A stretch of DNA of 64,000 bases from Tulasnella sp. 424 (lineage: Eukaryota; Basidiomycota; Agaricomycetes; Cantharellales; Tulasnellaceae), in NCBI GenBank assembly GCA_019633425.1, contig WSUB01000003.1, positions 189,480 to 253,479 of the forward strand, given 5' to 3'. How positions within the stretch are numbered: position 1 is the first letter of the stretch; every line of letters starts with the position of its first letter. Made by a program: the position numbers and the translations under genes. Positions 49,194 through 60,807 of the stretch are shown here, piece by piece. The notes under the pieces were generated by a model. The model was not told where the DNA came from. It saw nothing but the letters and a program-made list of their open reading frames with translations, and made no database searches.

Positions 49194-50263
49194 ATCGGGG
49201 GTTTCGGGGTTTCAAAAGAGAGTAAGGACTGACTGGGGTTGAAAGAGAGAACGAATGTAGGGTGCGGAATATGCAGTGGGACGCGCAGCGTCAAAATGGA
49301 TTGAAGAGAAGGGGGAAAGAATTGATAGTGAAAGCAAAAAAGTGAAAAAAGTGTCTGGTTAAAAAGCCAGCGCTACAAGTCGGGGTCGTCGCCGTCTCTA
49401 TGGGCAACATAACGCCCGCTCACGTGACCCGCTTCTTCGAATTCCACTGCTACGACGACGACGGAGAAGTTCTTGGCCTTCCGCCCCTCTGTTCCTAAAT
49501 CCGTCCTTTACCCAACTGGACTGGGCTGGGCTGTTTTAATTATACGATTTCATTAAGAGATTTCCGATGGGTGGGATCTCGCACCTTGCCAAGCCTTCCA
49601 GCAATCAAATTACCTCAAAAATTTTCTGTTCAAAGACCAAAGCGCTTGCTTTTCTCACCGCAGGACACTAACGTCATCACCTACTGCGCACTGTAGGACA
49701 TGCGGGTCGAGACTTTCCGGTTGACGGGATTCAAGCTTCCTCCACACCCTTTGCAACGGGGACACACTAGCGTGCCTAGACCAACCACGGATTGGGCGTA
49801 GTATTGATAACTTGGAGCTGCTCCACGTCGGGCGGGAGAATAATGGGATAAAGGAGCACCGACGATGCGGCCATAGAAGACCGCCACCCGCGCCCGTTCA
49901 TTTGGGATCAGCCACTGCTCACCAGCCCAACAGTGGACTTAGAATGCCGGATAAAAGACGTATCATCGCGCTCAAGGAAAGCACTAACCGCTTTAGAGGA
50001 GTCGCCGCTGTGATATTAGGCAACGAAGATGTGCGGGACCGATGCGTCTCCAGATGTAGCAAGGGTCCCCGAGGAACGCCACAGGCTTGCCTTTGCCAAG
50101 TTCAAATTTCATATTACACTCCACCATAGCCGCCGAACCCTCCGGGTTTGAGTGTACCCGACCCGCCAAGCAGTGTTCATGGGATCGATGACAATTGTAA
50201 GTTCCATTAAACCGGTCCACTGTATGATTTAGGTTGCTCCCGGTTTCCAACTTCTTTGCCATT
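49194..50263. other. Intergenic: CAP gene promoter, efl1 3' flank
   Basis: About 1 kb between two minus-strand genes. The short frames (for example 49812-50129 +) resemble nothing known. No repeat or RNA gene recognised. Confidence 0.45.
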
Positions 50264-53200
50264 TCACTTCTTCAATGTTCTTTGTTTCTCCGCAAACTCC
50301 ACAATCTTCTGGTCAACAAACATTCCTTTCCGCTTTCGGACCGCGTCCATGTACAACCTTGCCACGTTTGCTCGGTCCGCCTTCTCACCCAGGTCTTCGA
50401 GCTCTTCCTCGGTTGTTGGCACCCAGAATGGATCTTGGTCTAGGACCTCATACCTACGCAGAGCACTGAGTATGCAGCCAGCTATGGCGAAGAATACGGG
50501 AAGCTTACCCGCTAAAGATCAGCTGCGGGCTAGCGGCGCCGGACGTGCGTTTGCGGATCTCTAAGTAAAAATAATCAGCGCCACAACTCCCTCTCTGAAC
50601 GATTGAGCCTCGATACCATCTGCGAAACCAAAGCTCTCGACCACGGGTAGCATAGCTCGAATGGTGAAGAAACTGGTTCCTTCTTTCATCTCCTCTGAAA
50701 CGATTCTACCTTTGCGTCGCGCGACAACCGCATACACCTTGCCAAGAACATCGGCTACGAGTTTGAAGGAATTTGTGAGAAAATGACCGTCTAGGGGAAT
50801 ATGTCCGACTTACTAGCTGCTTGAATGTCACAACTGTACATCGCGAGCATCAATCGAGGGGACCAATCCAAGAGCCCCGAACGGTATGCTTCTTTGACAG
50901 CGGTAATGAGGGCGCCTCGTATTGTTGCGGCCTTGTATTGAACTGTATGAAGTCATAAACTCGGCTCAGAATCGCTCTCAGCACGTATATTAGATTACTT
51001 ACCGACGTCAGCATCAGCCGTGGAGCCTTCACCTCCTAGTTGAATGGACTCTACGAAAAACGCCATCCCTTGCATAGGTTCGGCGCACAGAGGTCCTTGA
51101 TTTGCCGCAATTTGGAAGGCGGTGTCGAAGCAATCGTCGAAGTCACGAAGGTAGCGAATCTCGCCCGCAATGCTTGCAGTTGGTGTGCCGATTTCAGGTG
51201 TCGCTGTTTGGTCCACGCGAAGGAGGTTAAGCTTCTGTGATTTCTTTCGTAGCCTGGTTTGTTGATTCGATTAGCTGCTGATATATCGTGAATTACGACG
51301 AGGCACACTCACGAGGCAGCGCCGGTCATCCTATCCACCAGAATATTGGGCCCCACTCGATGAGGGCCAAAGGCCCATATCTTATCCGCGATGTCGACCC
51401 ATTCTCCTCCAGCCTTTTTGCACAGAGCATCCAAGGCTTTCCAAAAGTCCTCCGGCTTGACAGTTGCCTGTCGACTGATTTCATCTGTTACAACTGCGTC
51501 ATCTGCAGCAGCCTCTTGCTCGGATCCTTCGGCTGGTTGAGGGGCGGTATCGCCCCCTTTTCTTTGCTGGCCCTCTCGGTGGAAACGTCTTAGAATCGAT
51601 ACGTTAGTCAGAAGGAAATCGGTGATGGCCTGCGGAAGGGGCACTGCGCGGACAGTGAAGGTGACGAGGTTTTGGGCCGTGGACCCGAGAATAGTGCCGC
51701 GTTTCGCGTTGGGGGTTTTAGGAGGAGCCATATCTATTTAGTCTTGTAAGCGAAGTGTTGGTGACTCGGTCGTCTACGCAAGGCTTACCTGGAGCTTTGA
51801 CAGCCATCTCACGATAAGGGACAATAGGCTGAGATGCTTGAATCTCTATTTTGGCAAAGCGTTCTCGGAGGTCCTTGAGACAGCGCTGCAAGGATGGACG
51901 ATCGATCAGAAGCTGTCGTCGGCTTATGCAACATGCGTGCCTACCTCAAGATGCAGCTCTCCCGCAGTTAGGATAACATATTCTCCTGTTGTTTGTTGGA
52001 AGGTTTCGACGCAAGGATCCGCTTGATTTAGTAGTCGAAGGCCGCTGACCAGCTTGGGTAGGTCGGCTAACATGTGCAATGGATTCAGTACTGACGAGCA
52101 ATACATCAGATGCGATCTAGCTTACCAGGATTCTCCGGTTCGAGCGCAACGCGGACGATAGGAGCGGCCTAAAAGTAAAGGTTCACCAAAAGACACTTTT
52201 CTACGCGACGACCAAACGTACCTGACCACTAATCCCAGCAAGGTTGACCAAGCATTCTTTCTCCGCGTCCGCTCCCTGCAAGTCCACCGTTCTCCCAAGC
52301 CCGAGCCCAGGACCGCAAATCGTAGCATTCCTCCCAACGATCCCCGCCAGCCCTGCAACTGCAAACACATTACCTGCTTTGACAGTTTCGACTGGGACAA
52401 GCTCTCGTCCCATCATGACGTAGAGCGACGCGGCATCCACTACCGCCAGATGTTTGACGTTGGACGGATGCGATGGCGACAAAGCGGTATTGTATTTTGG
52501 CAGAACGCAGAATAGTTTTGTCCCTCGGGAAATGGTCCCAGAATAAAGACGGGCGAAGCCCAGAAGGATTTCTTCATCCCCGTCGTCTTCGGCCTTTTCC
52601 TCCTCAGGAGCAGGGGTCTCATTGGCAGCTGGCGCCGGCACTTCCAGAGGTATGGATACAACTTCCGTTGATGCTCCTGCTGCTGCGGCTGCAGCTCTCG
52701 CCTCCCTGGCAGCTTTTCCTGCAGCTCGCATCTCCTCCGCAGTTAAAGCCTTCCTCTTGTTCTCTGGCAACTCCTTTTTCTTCACTGCAAACATTTTGCT
52801 CACGTATGCGATGATGGTAGCGTTGGGGCCATCATCACACGAGTACAGGTCTTCCTCAAGCTTGTTCTTGGGCTTAATGTCCGTCGTCGCGTCATAGGAG
52901 AGATCTGGGTAAAGCATTTTCGGTATTCGTTGTCGTTGGGCTAGTGAAGGTGGGGGTACCACCTCAACTACAGCTTGGAACGTCGCCGTGGACAAGGAGA
53001 GCCATTGGGAGAAGATGAGAGAGAGGAGGTAGCGAGTGTCTTTAGACTTGAGATCGCGCGGTGGAATTTTCAGACCGAGGGTATCAACGATTTTAGTGAC
53101 CTTTTCTTGGTTGCTGAGCGAAGGATATGCGTTAGTCGCAGGACACCGTATACAAAGCTTTTTATGTAGCTCACGGTTCTATGACAACGTTCTGGTATAC

Positions 53201-54318
53201 TGCCCATATGTTATCCAGAACAAACTGAACGAATAAAGGCTTCAAGTTTCGCCCTCTCAGATGCTTGTGACTGATGACGCGCTTGGTCTTTGGATCCAGG
53301 TAAAAGTCGCCCCACAGAACACGTCGTAAATTCGCTTCCTTGACTCCTAGTTTCGCACCGTACAGTTGAGCAAACTTGCCGACTCTGAAAGCCCACCCAT
53401 CGATTGCCGAGGCAAATAGGACGTTTCCCCGATCCGGCAAGAAGTAGAGGTCTTCATCATCCTTCTCCTTGAAAGCTTCATCTTCGGTCCCATCTTCTGT
53501 ATGAGACGCAGCAGCGGACTCTCCTTCATCAGCACCGCGTTCTTTGCGTTCCTTCAAACGTCTCTCGCGTTCGTCCCGCCAACGCATGTCATCTTCCATT
53601 CGTTCTGCTGCAAAGAAGCTCCCCATAACAGCATTCACTTGCTCAACGAGCTGAACGAGGTGGTGATAAGCTTCAATGGGGGCAAGCTTTAATTCGGTAA
53701 TGAGTCGATCGCATTTGTTGATGACCAATATTGGACGCAAGCGGTCCAACCAAGCTTGACGGAGGACCGTGACTGTCTAGTTATGACTTGAGATACGTTC
53801 CTGAGGCCAAAGCACATCCCAAGGCATACCTGAGTGCACACGCCCTCGACGACATCTACCAACACGAGAGCACCGTCACAAAGCCGTGACGCCGTTGAGA
53901 CCTCAGTGCTGAAATCCACATGTCCAGGGGTGTCGATCAGATTGATGACATAGTTTTCAACGCTTCCTATCGTACCCAAAGAACTGGTGAGGTTATTTGA
54001 AGTGGGCTTGGAGAACGAGGAACGAACGGACCTTGGCCAGCCTTGGTCATCTTGAATCTCAAGGAGACCGCGCTACTCTCCATGGTGATACCTCTCTGTT
54101 GCTCATCTTCTCTGCTGTCCATATAACGAATCTTTCCAGCCATCCTTGGTGATATAATATTGTTCGCTACGAGCAAACTATCTACATAGGTGGTCTTGCC
54201 ATGGTCTGCCGCAGAGTTGTGAGTGGAAACAGCCTTAGCAATTGGATGTATAAACACCTCACCGACCTACGTGACCAATGGTCGTAATCACTCGAACTTG
54301 CTCCTTGTCGTCTGCCAT
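50264..54318 (-). CDS. efl1: Elongation factor-like GTPase 1 (60S maturation, Efl1/Ria1)
   Basis: Cytoplasmic EF-2-like GTPase that, with Sdo1/SBDS, releases Tif6/eIF6 from the pre-60S subunit. The start is [17 protein letters not shown], split by an intron from [11 protein letters not shown] (G1). Then come [19 protein letters not shown] (G2), [16 protein letters not shown] (G3) and LVINKCDRL (G4). An Efl1-specific insertion rich in charged residues follows G4 ([19 protein letters not shown]). Later blocks include [49 protein letters not shown] and the C-terminal [17 protein letters not shown]. It ends [10 protein letters not shown]. About ten exons and roughly 1,080 residues, the normal length. 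Divergent from hut1. Confidence 0.94.
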
Positions 54319-54629
54319 GGTTGGTGCTGAGTGGTGATACACGCTTGTCAGTAAATATAAGCTCGACTTGAATTCGGTTCCGGTCTGTAAATATAAGCTC
54401 GACTCCAAGTAGACTTTCGGTTCCGGTCAAAATCAGGATTAATCCCTGAACGGGGGTAACGGCGGTTATAAGGGTCTAATTCTTCCGCCTCTGCCACGTC
54501 CTCAGCTCCGAAGGCACAGGATCCACGTTCAACCATCTCACAACACTATATATCCTTATTCTCATCAGTCTTTACTTCCTCCATAGACCTCTCTTCATCT
54601 CCCGTCTCTGATTTCTTGCTCTCTCACCC
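54319..54629. promoter_or_regulatory. Divergent efl1 / hut1 promoter with direct repeat
   Basis: 311 bp between divergent start codons. A direct repeat lies at 54351-54385 and 54387-54428: both halves share gtaaatataagctcgact and cggttccggtc, with differing spacing. A TATATA element at 54547-54552 is about 80 bp upstream of the hut1 ATG. Confidence 0.7.
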
Positions 54630-56082
54630 ATGTCCTTCCTTCGTTTAATTGTCTGCGTGATTGGTGTCTACTCGATGTTCTTGGTAAGCACCTTCCCCTC
54701 GTGGATCTTCAGCGGTCTCTCGGGCGCTAACGAAGCTTTGCAGATATGGGCGATAGCACAAGAGCGGCGTACGTTAGAACGAGAGACTGCTGCACCAAGC
54801 ATTTGAGCTGACTTTGTTTTTCGTTTTGCAGTATCTGTGCCATTCTTGAACACTGTGACGGGCAAGCCCGAAAAGTTCAAGTCGGTGTTACTCCTCAACA
54901 CAGCGCAAAGTGCAGCCAGTGCACTATCAGCACTCACATACATGCTACTGAGGAAGAAAAGTGGAGCATCGTTGAAGGAAATGTTGGGTTTGGCCACTTC
55001 ACATCCCGTCAAAGCCAACGGTCACGTCAAGGCAAACGGTCATTCCAATGGTCACGCCAATGGGCATGCAAATGGACATGCCAACGGACACGCCAATGGT
55101 TCAACAAAGGACCACTCCGCAAAACCCTTCACTCTCGACGACCGCCGAAACCTCATGTTCCGTTTCCTTCAGTGCGCATTATTCATCACCACCGCCGCGC
55201 CATTCGGCTTCGCCTCCCTTTCACACATTTCGTATCCAACTATGGTCCTCGGAAAGTCTTGCAAACTCGTTCCAGTGATGATCATGAACGTCCTCTTGTA
55301 CCGCCGTAAATTCGCCGCTCACAAGTACCTGGTCGTCGCAATGGTCACCGCGGGAATCACCATGTTCATGGCGTTCGGCGAACAAGGCCAGAAACACGGA
55401 AAGGGCGCAGCACAAAGCAGCCTTTGGGGATTGTTCTTGTTGATCGTCAACTTGGCCATCGATGGAGCGACCAACTCGACCCAGGACGAGATCTTCAGCA
55501 AGTACAAGGTCACTGGCCAACAAATGATGTTTTGGATCAACCTGTTCAGCACTTTCATCACCTCCCTTCTCCTCGTTTTCCCTCTCCCTCATATCCCCAC
55601 CATTCACCCCGGAACGAACTGGGAGCGAGAAATCGTCCAAGCTTGGGATTTCATTCAAACCCATCCAAGCGTAGTCATGCCACTCGCGCAGTTCGCTTTG
55701 ACTGGTGCACTGGGCCAGCTGTTCATCTTCGAAACTCTCCAACACTTCGGATCGTTGACCCTTGTGTAAGTGGTCGAGCTCCTGTACAATTCGCTCCAAT
55801 GACTGACGAGCTTCCTAATTTCAGGACCATCACCCTGACCCGGAAGCTCTTCACCATGCTTCTGTCTGTGATCCTGTATCAACACCGCCTGACACCAGGT
55901 GCATGGTTTGGTGCTGGTGTCGTGTTCGCTGGTATTTCAGTGGAAGCTTATGTCAAGCGAAGAGGTACGAATTTCTCTCAATCTCATCCTCAGAGCTCCT
56001 CTAAATGCCCCGCGACGTCGCAGATGTCCACGCCAAGCGCGTCATGCAAGAGAAGGAGAAGGCTAAGATCAAGGATCTCTGA
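54630..56082 (+). CDS. hut1: UDP-galactose transporter homologue Hut1 (SLC35B1 type)
   Basis: Multi-spanning nucleotide-sugar transporter of the ER/Golgi. Five exons (54630-54683, 54744-54768, 54832-55765, 55825-55964, 56024-56082) sum to 1212 nt, 403 aa. Family blocks: [98 protein letters not shown] and [17 protein letters not shown]. Exon 2 is only 25 nt. A repeated Asn-Gly-His-Ala insert sits in a soluble loop after the second helix. Yeast Hut1 is an ER UDP-Gal/UDP-Glc transporter linked to protein folding. It is convergent with the STYX-like gene. Confidence 0.93.
55011..55100 (+). repeat. NGHA-coding minisatellite in hut1
   Basis: Tandem 12-bp units (AATGGTCACGCC and variants) code a run of Asn-Gly-His-Ala after [12 protein letters not shown]. 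Six or so units are visible. The reading frame is kept and the repeat number is likely variable. Confidence 0.9.
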
Positions 56083-56344
56083 TCTCTCGTTTTCTGTGGT
56101 GCAATCTTTTTGTATTTGTACATTGATAGACATTGACTTAATAGTCGTCTGGGGTGGATTTTCAAATTACCTAAGGTGCTGGAGACGCGCTGAGGCAGAG
56201 AACTAGTATGCTGATTACCGAAAGAGAGGAACGAATAATGTGATAGAAAGCGGGAACAGGGGAGACCGTTGAAAGCTTAAGAAATCCTGATAAGAGCCTT
56301 GGCAGGGGTTTCCAGGATGGGACGAGGGTACCCTTCTGAAGGGA

Positions 56345-57516
56345 CTATGCCATTTCGACATCCTGCGGAGCGCTTGCTGGCACTGCTGGTGCCAGTGGAA
56401 CAAGATTGCGAGGTATCGGGGCTTCGCGTCGTCTTGGTTCCGTCCTAAATTTGATTGCGGGTTGGGATAAGTTAAGCGATCCGAATAAAGGCGAACATCT
56501 GTCCGGTAAAACCCACGTTTCATCCTCATCCTCGGAATCTTCGCCACGCTTGCGCCTTGTTGTGCTGACGGTGCGGTTCGCACCACCGAACCTCTGGACT
56601 TGCTGCGATGCCTTGTAGATCGCCTCGTACTCCTAACCGGATCAAACGGCGGGACAAATGTGAGTAAGCTCCTCTCTTAACCATGCTATTTGATGACAGT
56701 GAAATTTCGAAGCCGCACCTTTATTTGAGTGAGAAAACCCCCATTTGGCGAGATGCAATATCGTCGATTTTGTACTAGGTGTAATGCGTCTTCCCAGTTC
56801 AGGTTGAGGTGCTCCATAACGAACATGATCACGAAGGAAGGTCCTAGACTGATCCCTCCTGTAAGAGAGTTTGAAGCAATGGGCCATTGAAAGTTAGTCT
56901 TGACTCGGTAACTTCCGGCCAGATGGGGTATACTGACCGTTGCAGTGTACAAGGACTTGGCCGCCCGCTGCCAGTGCATTCTCGATGAAGGCCTTTGCCC
57001 TGTACGTGCGCGTAAAGTTAGAACGTAAAGCTTCCTAGCACGTACACGGATGACGATCCGGTGCTTACTGAGGGAATAGTCTAATGAGGTTTTGTTCCTC
57101 GGTATCCTGCACGTCCAACACCAAGTACGTGAACTGCTCTGGGAACCGTGGGCGAACCGAGAACGATTCTTTCTGATCGCGAATGCATAAGCTGTCAAAG
57201 GATGGTCCTTTAGTTCGAGAGTCGTTTGCTGGCTGACGGTTCGGCCCTCGGCTCGCTTACATGTGGGTGATGCTAAGCTCTTTCAGCTTATTCAGGTCTT
57301 TCGATACTTGGAATGGTCCAAGCAAGACGCCTGGTACAATTTGCTGACAGTCTCTTCTCATTTCGTATCTGTCATTTCCGCACAAAACCCGTGTGCACGA
57401 TTTGAGCATGCCGCCTCTCGCCGACACGGTTCGCAAAGGCTCTCTCACCTCCATTCAACATCCAGTGGGTTGTTGACCTGCGATCCGTTGGCGTTCTGGT
57501 CCGTTGGTACCTCCAT
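56345..57516 (-). CDS. STYX-like dual-specificity pseudophosphatase
   Basis: Dual-specificity phosphatase fold. The start MEVPTDQNANGSQVNNPLDV is followed by YEMRRDCQQIVPGVLLGPF. The P-loop reads VLVHCNGGISLGPS: the nucleophile Cys position is kept, but the Arg of HCxxxxxR is Leu. The helix and WNWEDALHLVQ-like region (LNLNWEDALHLVQNRRYCIS, PNGGFLTQI) match the fungal STYX family. The C-terminal tail is charged and Pro-rich and ends QDVEMA. A phase-1 intron splits the P-loop between CN and GGI. Probably binds phosphoproteins or competes with active phosphatases instead of catalysing; this is inferred. Divergent from the Zng1-like gene by 235 bp. Confidence 0.85.
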
Positions 57517-57716
57517 TGCTAGCTGATTGAGGTCTGGCGTGAGTGGCTTGTTGTAATCGAGAGGGCGGCTAAGAGATGGCTTTTTGGGAGGCGGGCGGTG
57601 AATGTGGAAGGGACAAAGCCGGTGGAAGCGTTCGATTAACAGTCAGGAACTGAATCCCTTTCTGGGCGGTGATTAGCAACGTTCATCTCCGTCGACGCGT
57701 CTCACGTATAAATACC

Positions 57717-57724
57717 CTTCCTCT
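57717..57724 (+). promoter_or_regulatory. TATA box of the Zng1-like gene
   Basis: TATAAATA lies 35 bp upstream of the ATG at 57752, inside the 235 bp region shared with the divergent STYX-like gene. The position implies a very short leader. Confidence 0.55.
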
Positions 57725-57751
57725 CCTCTTCTATCCACCACAGCATTGAAG

Positions 57752-59287
57752 ATGGCTTCTGACGACGAGGATATTCCGTTAGTGAGGCAACCGCACAGCA
57801 TTTGAGTCATTTTGCCTAATGGAGGTATTTGTTCAGGGATCTTGTCGAAACCACCGCACCGACCCTCAACGCGCCAACGGCATCTGCACCGGCGAGGGTA
57901 CCGCTCACTATCATCACGGGATTTCTTGGTGAATCATTAGGCTGTTACGAGCTACAATACGCCGGAAGCTGATCCTCTGTCTCTTTCGAAGGTGCCGGCA
58001 AGTCGACCCTCCTTCAGTGAGTCCGTCTCACCAGCGACTCGGGACCGACCATTGACTCCTTTTCCGGAATGCGTTCTCAGGTACATTCTTACCGAACGGC
58101 ATGGATACCGAATAGCTGTTATCATGAACGAGTTCGGTGACACTGCAGATATCGAAGGTACCCTTGATGTTTTTGATCCGGATCACGAGATTCTGACGAG
58201 CACCTGGTCAAACCTTCTGGGTAAAAGGTCGCAAAATCGACGTGAGCGACGCATCCAACGACTCGTCTCAGTTATCCGAAGAGTTTCTCGAAGTAGCCAA
58301 TGGGTGCCTATGCTGCTCGATCAAGGATTCTGGAGCAGCGGCCATTGAAAAGTTGATGAAAAAGCGGGGCCGGTTCGATTATATCTTGTTGGAAACGACT
58401 GGCTTGGCAGACCCAGGACCAATTGCCTCGATATTTTGGCACAATGAAGATTTGAGTGAAGATATCTTGCTGGATGGTGTTGTTTGCGTTGTAGATGGAG
58501 TGTTCGGGTTGCAGGTAAGCGTCTGGAATGTTTCGGTATTGGACCGAGGGAAAGCGAGCTCATGGCTTTATACGGTGCACAGCAAATTCAGAACGACAAA
58601 GCTACGGGAGAGGTTAAAGAGAGTCTTCGGTGAGTAAAACATCCCATTATAGACTATCCGTTGAGTTAACGAGGCATACGTCACTTCAGCCAAGTGGGGT
58701 GCGCAGATATAATCTTGCTGAACAAAGCAGACATCGCCAAGGCCGAGGAGATTTCAAACCTGGAATCGACTATCCGGGAGCTTAACCCGACAGCACCTAT
58801 AGAACGGACGATAAAGGGCAACATTGATCTTTCCAAGCTCCTCGACCTGCGCGCTTATTCGGCTCAACCCAATTTCTTCGATACCGCGTTTGCCGGTCAA
58901 TCCGCTCACGAGTCTTCGGAAAAGCACGAACACGTACATGACGAGAACTGCTCCCACATCAATGATATCACCTCACTGCTCATTCCAATACCGGTGCTTA
59001 GGGAAGACAAAGCACAGAAGTTGGACGAATGGATACGGACGGTGTTATGGGAGGGACATTTACCGGACACACCAGAGAGGACGTTGGAGGTCTTAAGGTG
59101 TAAAGGAGTCTGGCAGGTTGATGATGGAAAGATATTTGTATTACAAGGCGTCAAGAGTCTGTATGAGACAAGAGAGGAGGAAAGAAGCGTTGACGGTGGA
59201 GAGATTGCGGGGAAAGTGGTGTTGATAGGTCGAGGATTGGACAAAGATGTGTTGAAAAGTCTTCAAAATACGTTAGGATTGGCTTGA
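57752..59287 (+). CDS. CobW/COG0523 GTPase, Zng1-type zinc chaperone
   Basis: GTPase of the COG0523 family that in eukaryotes transfers zinc to methionine aminopeptidase 1. The N-terminus is MASDDEDIPDLVETTAP. Walker A is TGFLGAGKSTLL (spliced), then IAVIMNEFGDTADIE, the metal-binding motif NGCLCCSIKD (CxCC), LLETTGLADPGPIASIF, LLNKADIAKAEEI and a CobW C-terminal domain ending SLQNTLGLA. A His-rich stretch (HEKHEHVHDENCSH) probably binds zinc. Introns at 57780, after GFLG, after the Walker region, after TADIE, after VFGLQ, and near 58630. It converges on the SOD gene with only 21 bp between stops. Confidence 0.9.
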
Positions 59288-59308
59288 TACGAGCCTTTGT
59301 TAGAGCTT

Positions 59309-60236
59309 CTAAGCCTCATCCTCAGCAATGCCTGAGGTGGAGGGCCTTGCGATGTTAGAGCGTCCTTAAAAGAAAACCGAAATGCGTACCAATGACACCA
59401 CAAGCGGCTCTTCCTCCTGCATGACCCGTTGTTTTACTGTCTTCGTGTCCTCCGCGTCCGAGATCGTCCGTTCCCTGTGATATGCGGGTCAATTTCGTCC
59501 ACCCCGAAGGGAATTTGTCAGCATACCGTATGCACAACGAAAGAGCGTCTATCACAGAAAGAATCTGGTTAATCTAGTGGTTCCTTTGTCCGAGCGGGTA
59601 TATGATCCTCACCCTAAGATACTGTAAATTCCGAACAGAGAAATGACGTGGTCCGTTATGTCAACGTCGGCCACCCCGTCCTTGTCGGATTGGATATTTC
59701 CCAAGTCGCCGACGTGACGTTCCTTATCGTCGGGTGCACCGTGCGTCTTGCCAAAGGGGTTGAAGTGCGTGCCGGTTGACATACAGCCGTTTGAAAGATC
59801 GCCGAGGGCGCTTCGAAAAGGAGTGGAGGTGAATGATAATGCCCCAAGATCCGCGGTTCCAGACCGACTACGCACTGAATGTGAAATCCCCGCAGAGCAT
59901 TCGGGGTAAGACCAGTGATTCTACCCGTAATGTGCACTGGGTTCCAGTGGCCATCTTGGACGATCTTGAGCTTACCAATGACACCCGAGTCGCCTTTGAG
60001 GACCACAGATGCCTGGAAAGTGCTCGAAATGTAAGGAAACACTCAAACGACTTTCGACACGTATTTCTGTCATTGCTCGCCTTTAGAGGCTTGCCGATTG
60101 ATGAATCGTCGGGGGCCGAGATGCCTCCGGTCTTTTGCTTTGAAATAAATGCAAAGGACAACAACACAAACACTCCTATGGCGATGATAGTCGCAAGTGA
60201 AAGGGGATATCGTTGCTGCTGGTGATCCTTTGCCAT
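59309..60236 (-). CDS. Cu/Zn superoxide dismutase with N-terminal membrane anchor
   Basis: Six exons (60236-60061, 60022-59876, 59810-59613, 59548-59527, 59474-59390, 59331-59309) sum to 651 nt, 216 aa. All metal ligands are present: [31 protein letters not shown] and [20 protein letters not shown]; the disulfide pair is SNGC and AACGVIG. Residues 1-55 form an extension: basic start [13 protein letters not shown], a hydrophobic helix [18 protein letters not shown], then a polar stem [15 protein letters not shown]. That is a type II signal anchor, so the enzyme probably faces the ER lumen or outside. Cytosolic Sod1 has no such extension. The 22-nt exon 59548-59527 carries the His of FVVH. The ending IAEDEA matches SOD1. 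Confidence 0.88.
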
Positions 60237-60807
60237 CCTTCGTTGTCGTCGTCGTTGGAGATGGCGGTGGCTTGAAATAGATCAGCGGTGAAAATGACGT
60301 TGAGGTTGTTCGGTGCACCCCAAGTTTTCGACGGGGGAGCGGCAGGAACGGCGACAGCGGGCGTCTGTCGCCGGCATCCTGAATTCGACTACGAGCAAAT
60401 CTTTGTGTCTCCTGTCCCCAACTACCGACCACCACTCACTACACGACTCGTCTCCCTTCAAGGTATGTACCGTACATATACTGCAGGCTGTGGCGGGCTG
60501 ACCCAAACCTATATATAAAGGCGTCCCCGGCCCCAAGTTGAAGTGTTTGAGGCGACTTATCTCAAGCCTCCTAGGAGGAGATTCGTTGCGCCATCCTTTT
60601 TCTCCTGGTCGTCACCTGACTCTCTTGAGGAGAACAACTACGTCTGCATTGACGTTGAGTGGTGAGTGTCCCCCTTAGTCTCGCGTTGAACACCTCTGTT
60701 GTCCTCACCGGCGTCCAACTGACCTCTTCTTGCATCGTATTGCGTTGCATTGCATTGCGCGTCGCCAGCAAAGAATACAGACGTTTAGGCTTGTGCAACA
60801 TACAAAG
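60237..60807. promoter_or_regulatory. Divergent intergenic region, SOD / Vnx1-like gene
   Basis: 571 bp separate the two start codons. A TATATAAAG at 60512-60520 (+) fits the Vnx1-like gene with a long leader. Short frames here have no similarity to known proteins. Confidence 0.5.

Noticed and set aside
48675..49232. 185-codon plus-strand frame opposite the CAP gene
   Set aside because: Shadow of the Thr/Ser-rich linker and signal peptide of the CAP protein.
60288..60518. 76-codon plus-strand frame upstream of the Vnx1-like gene
   Set aside because: It lies in the divergent promoter region, overlaps a TATA element and has no motif.
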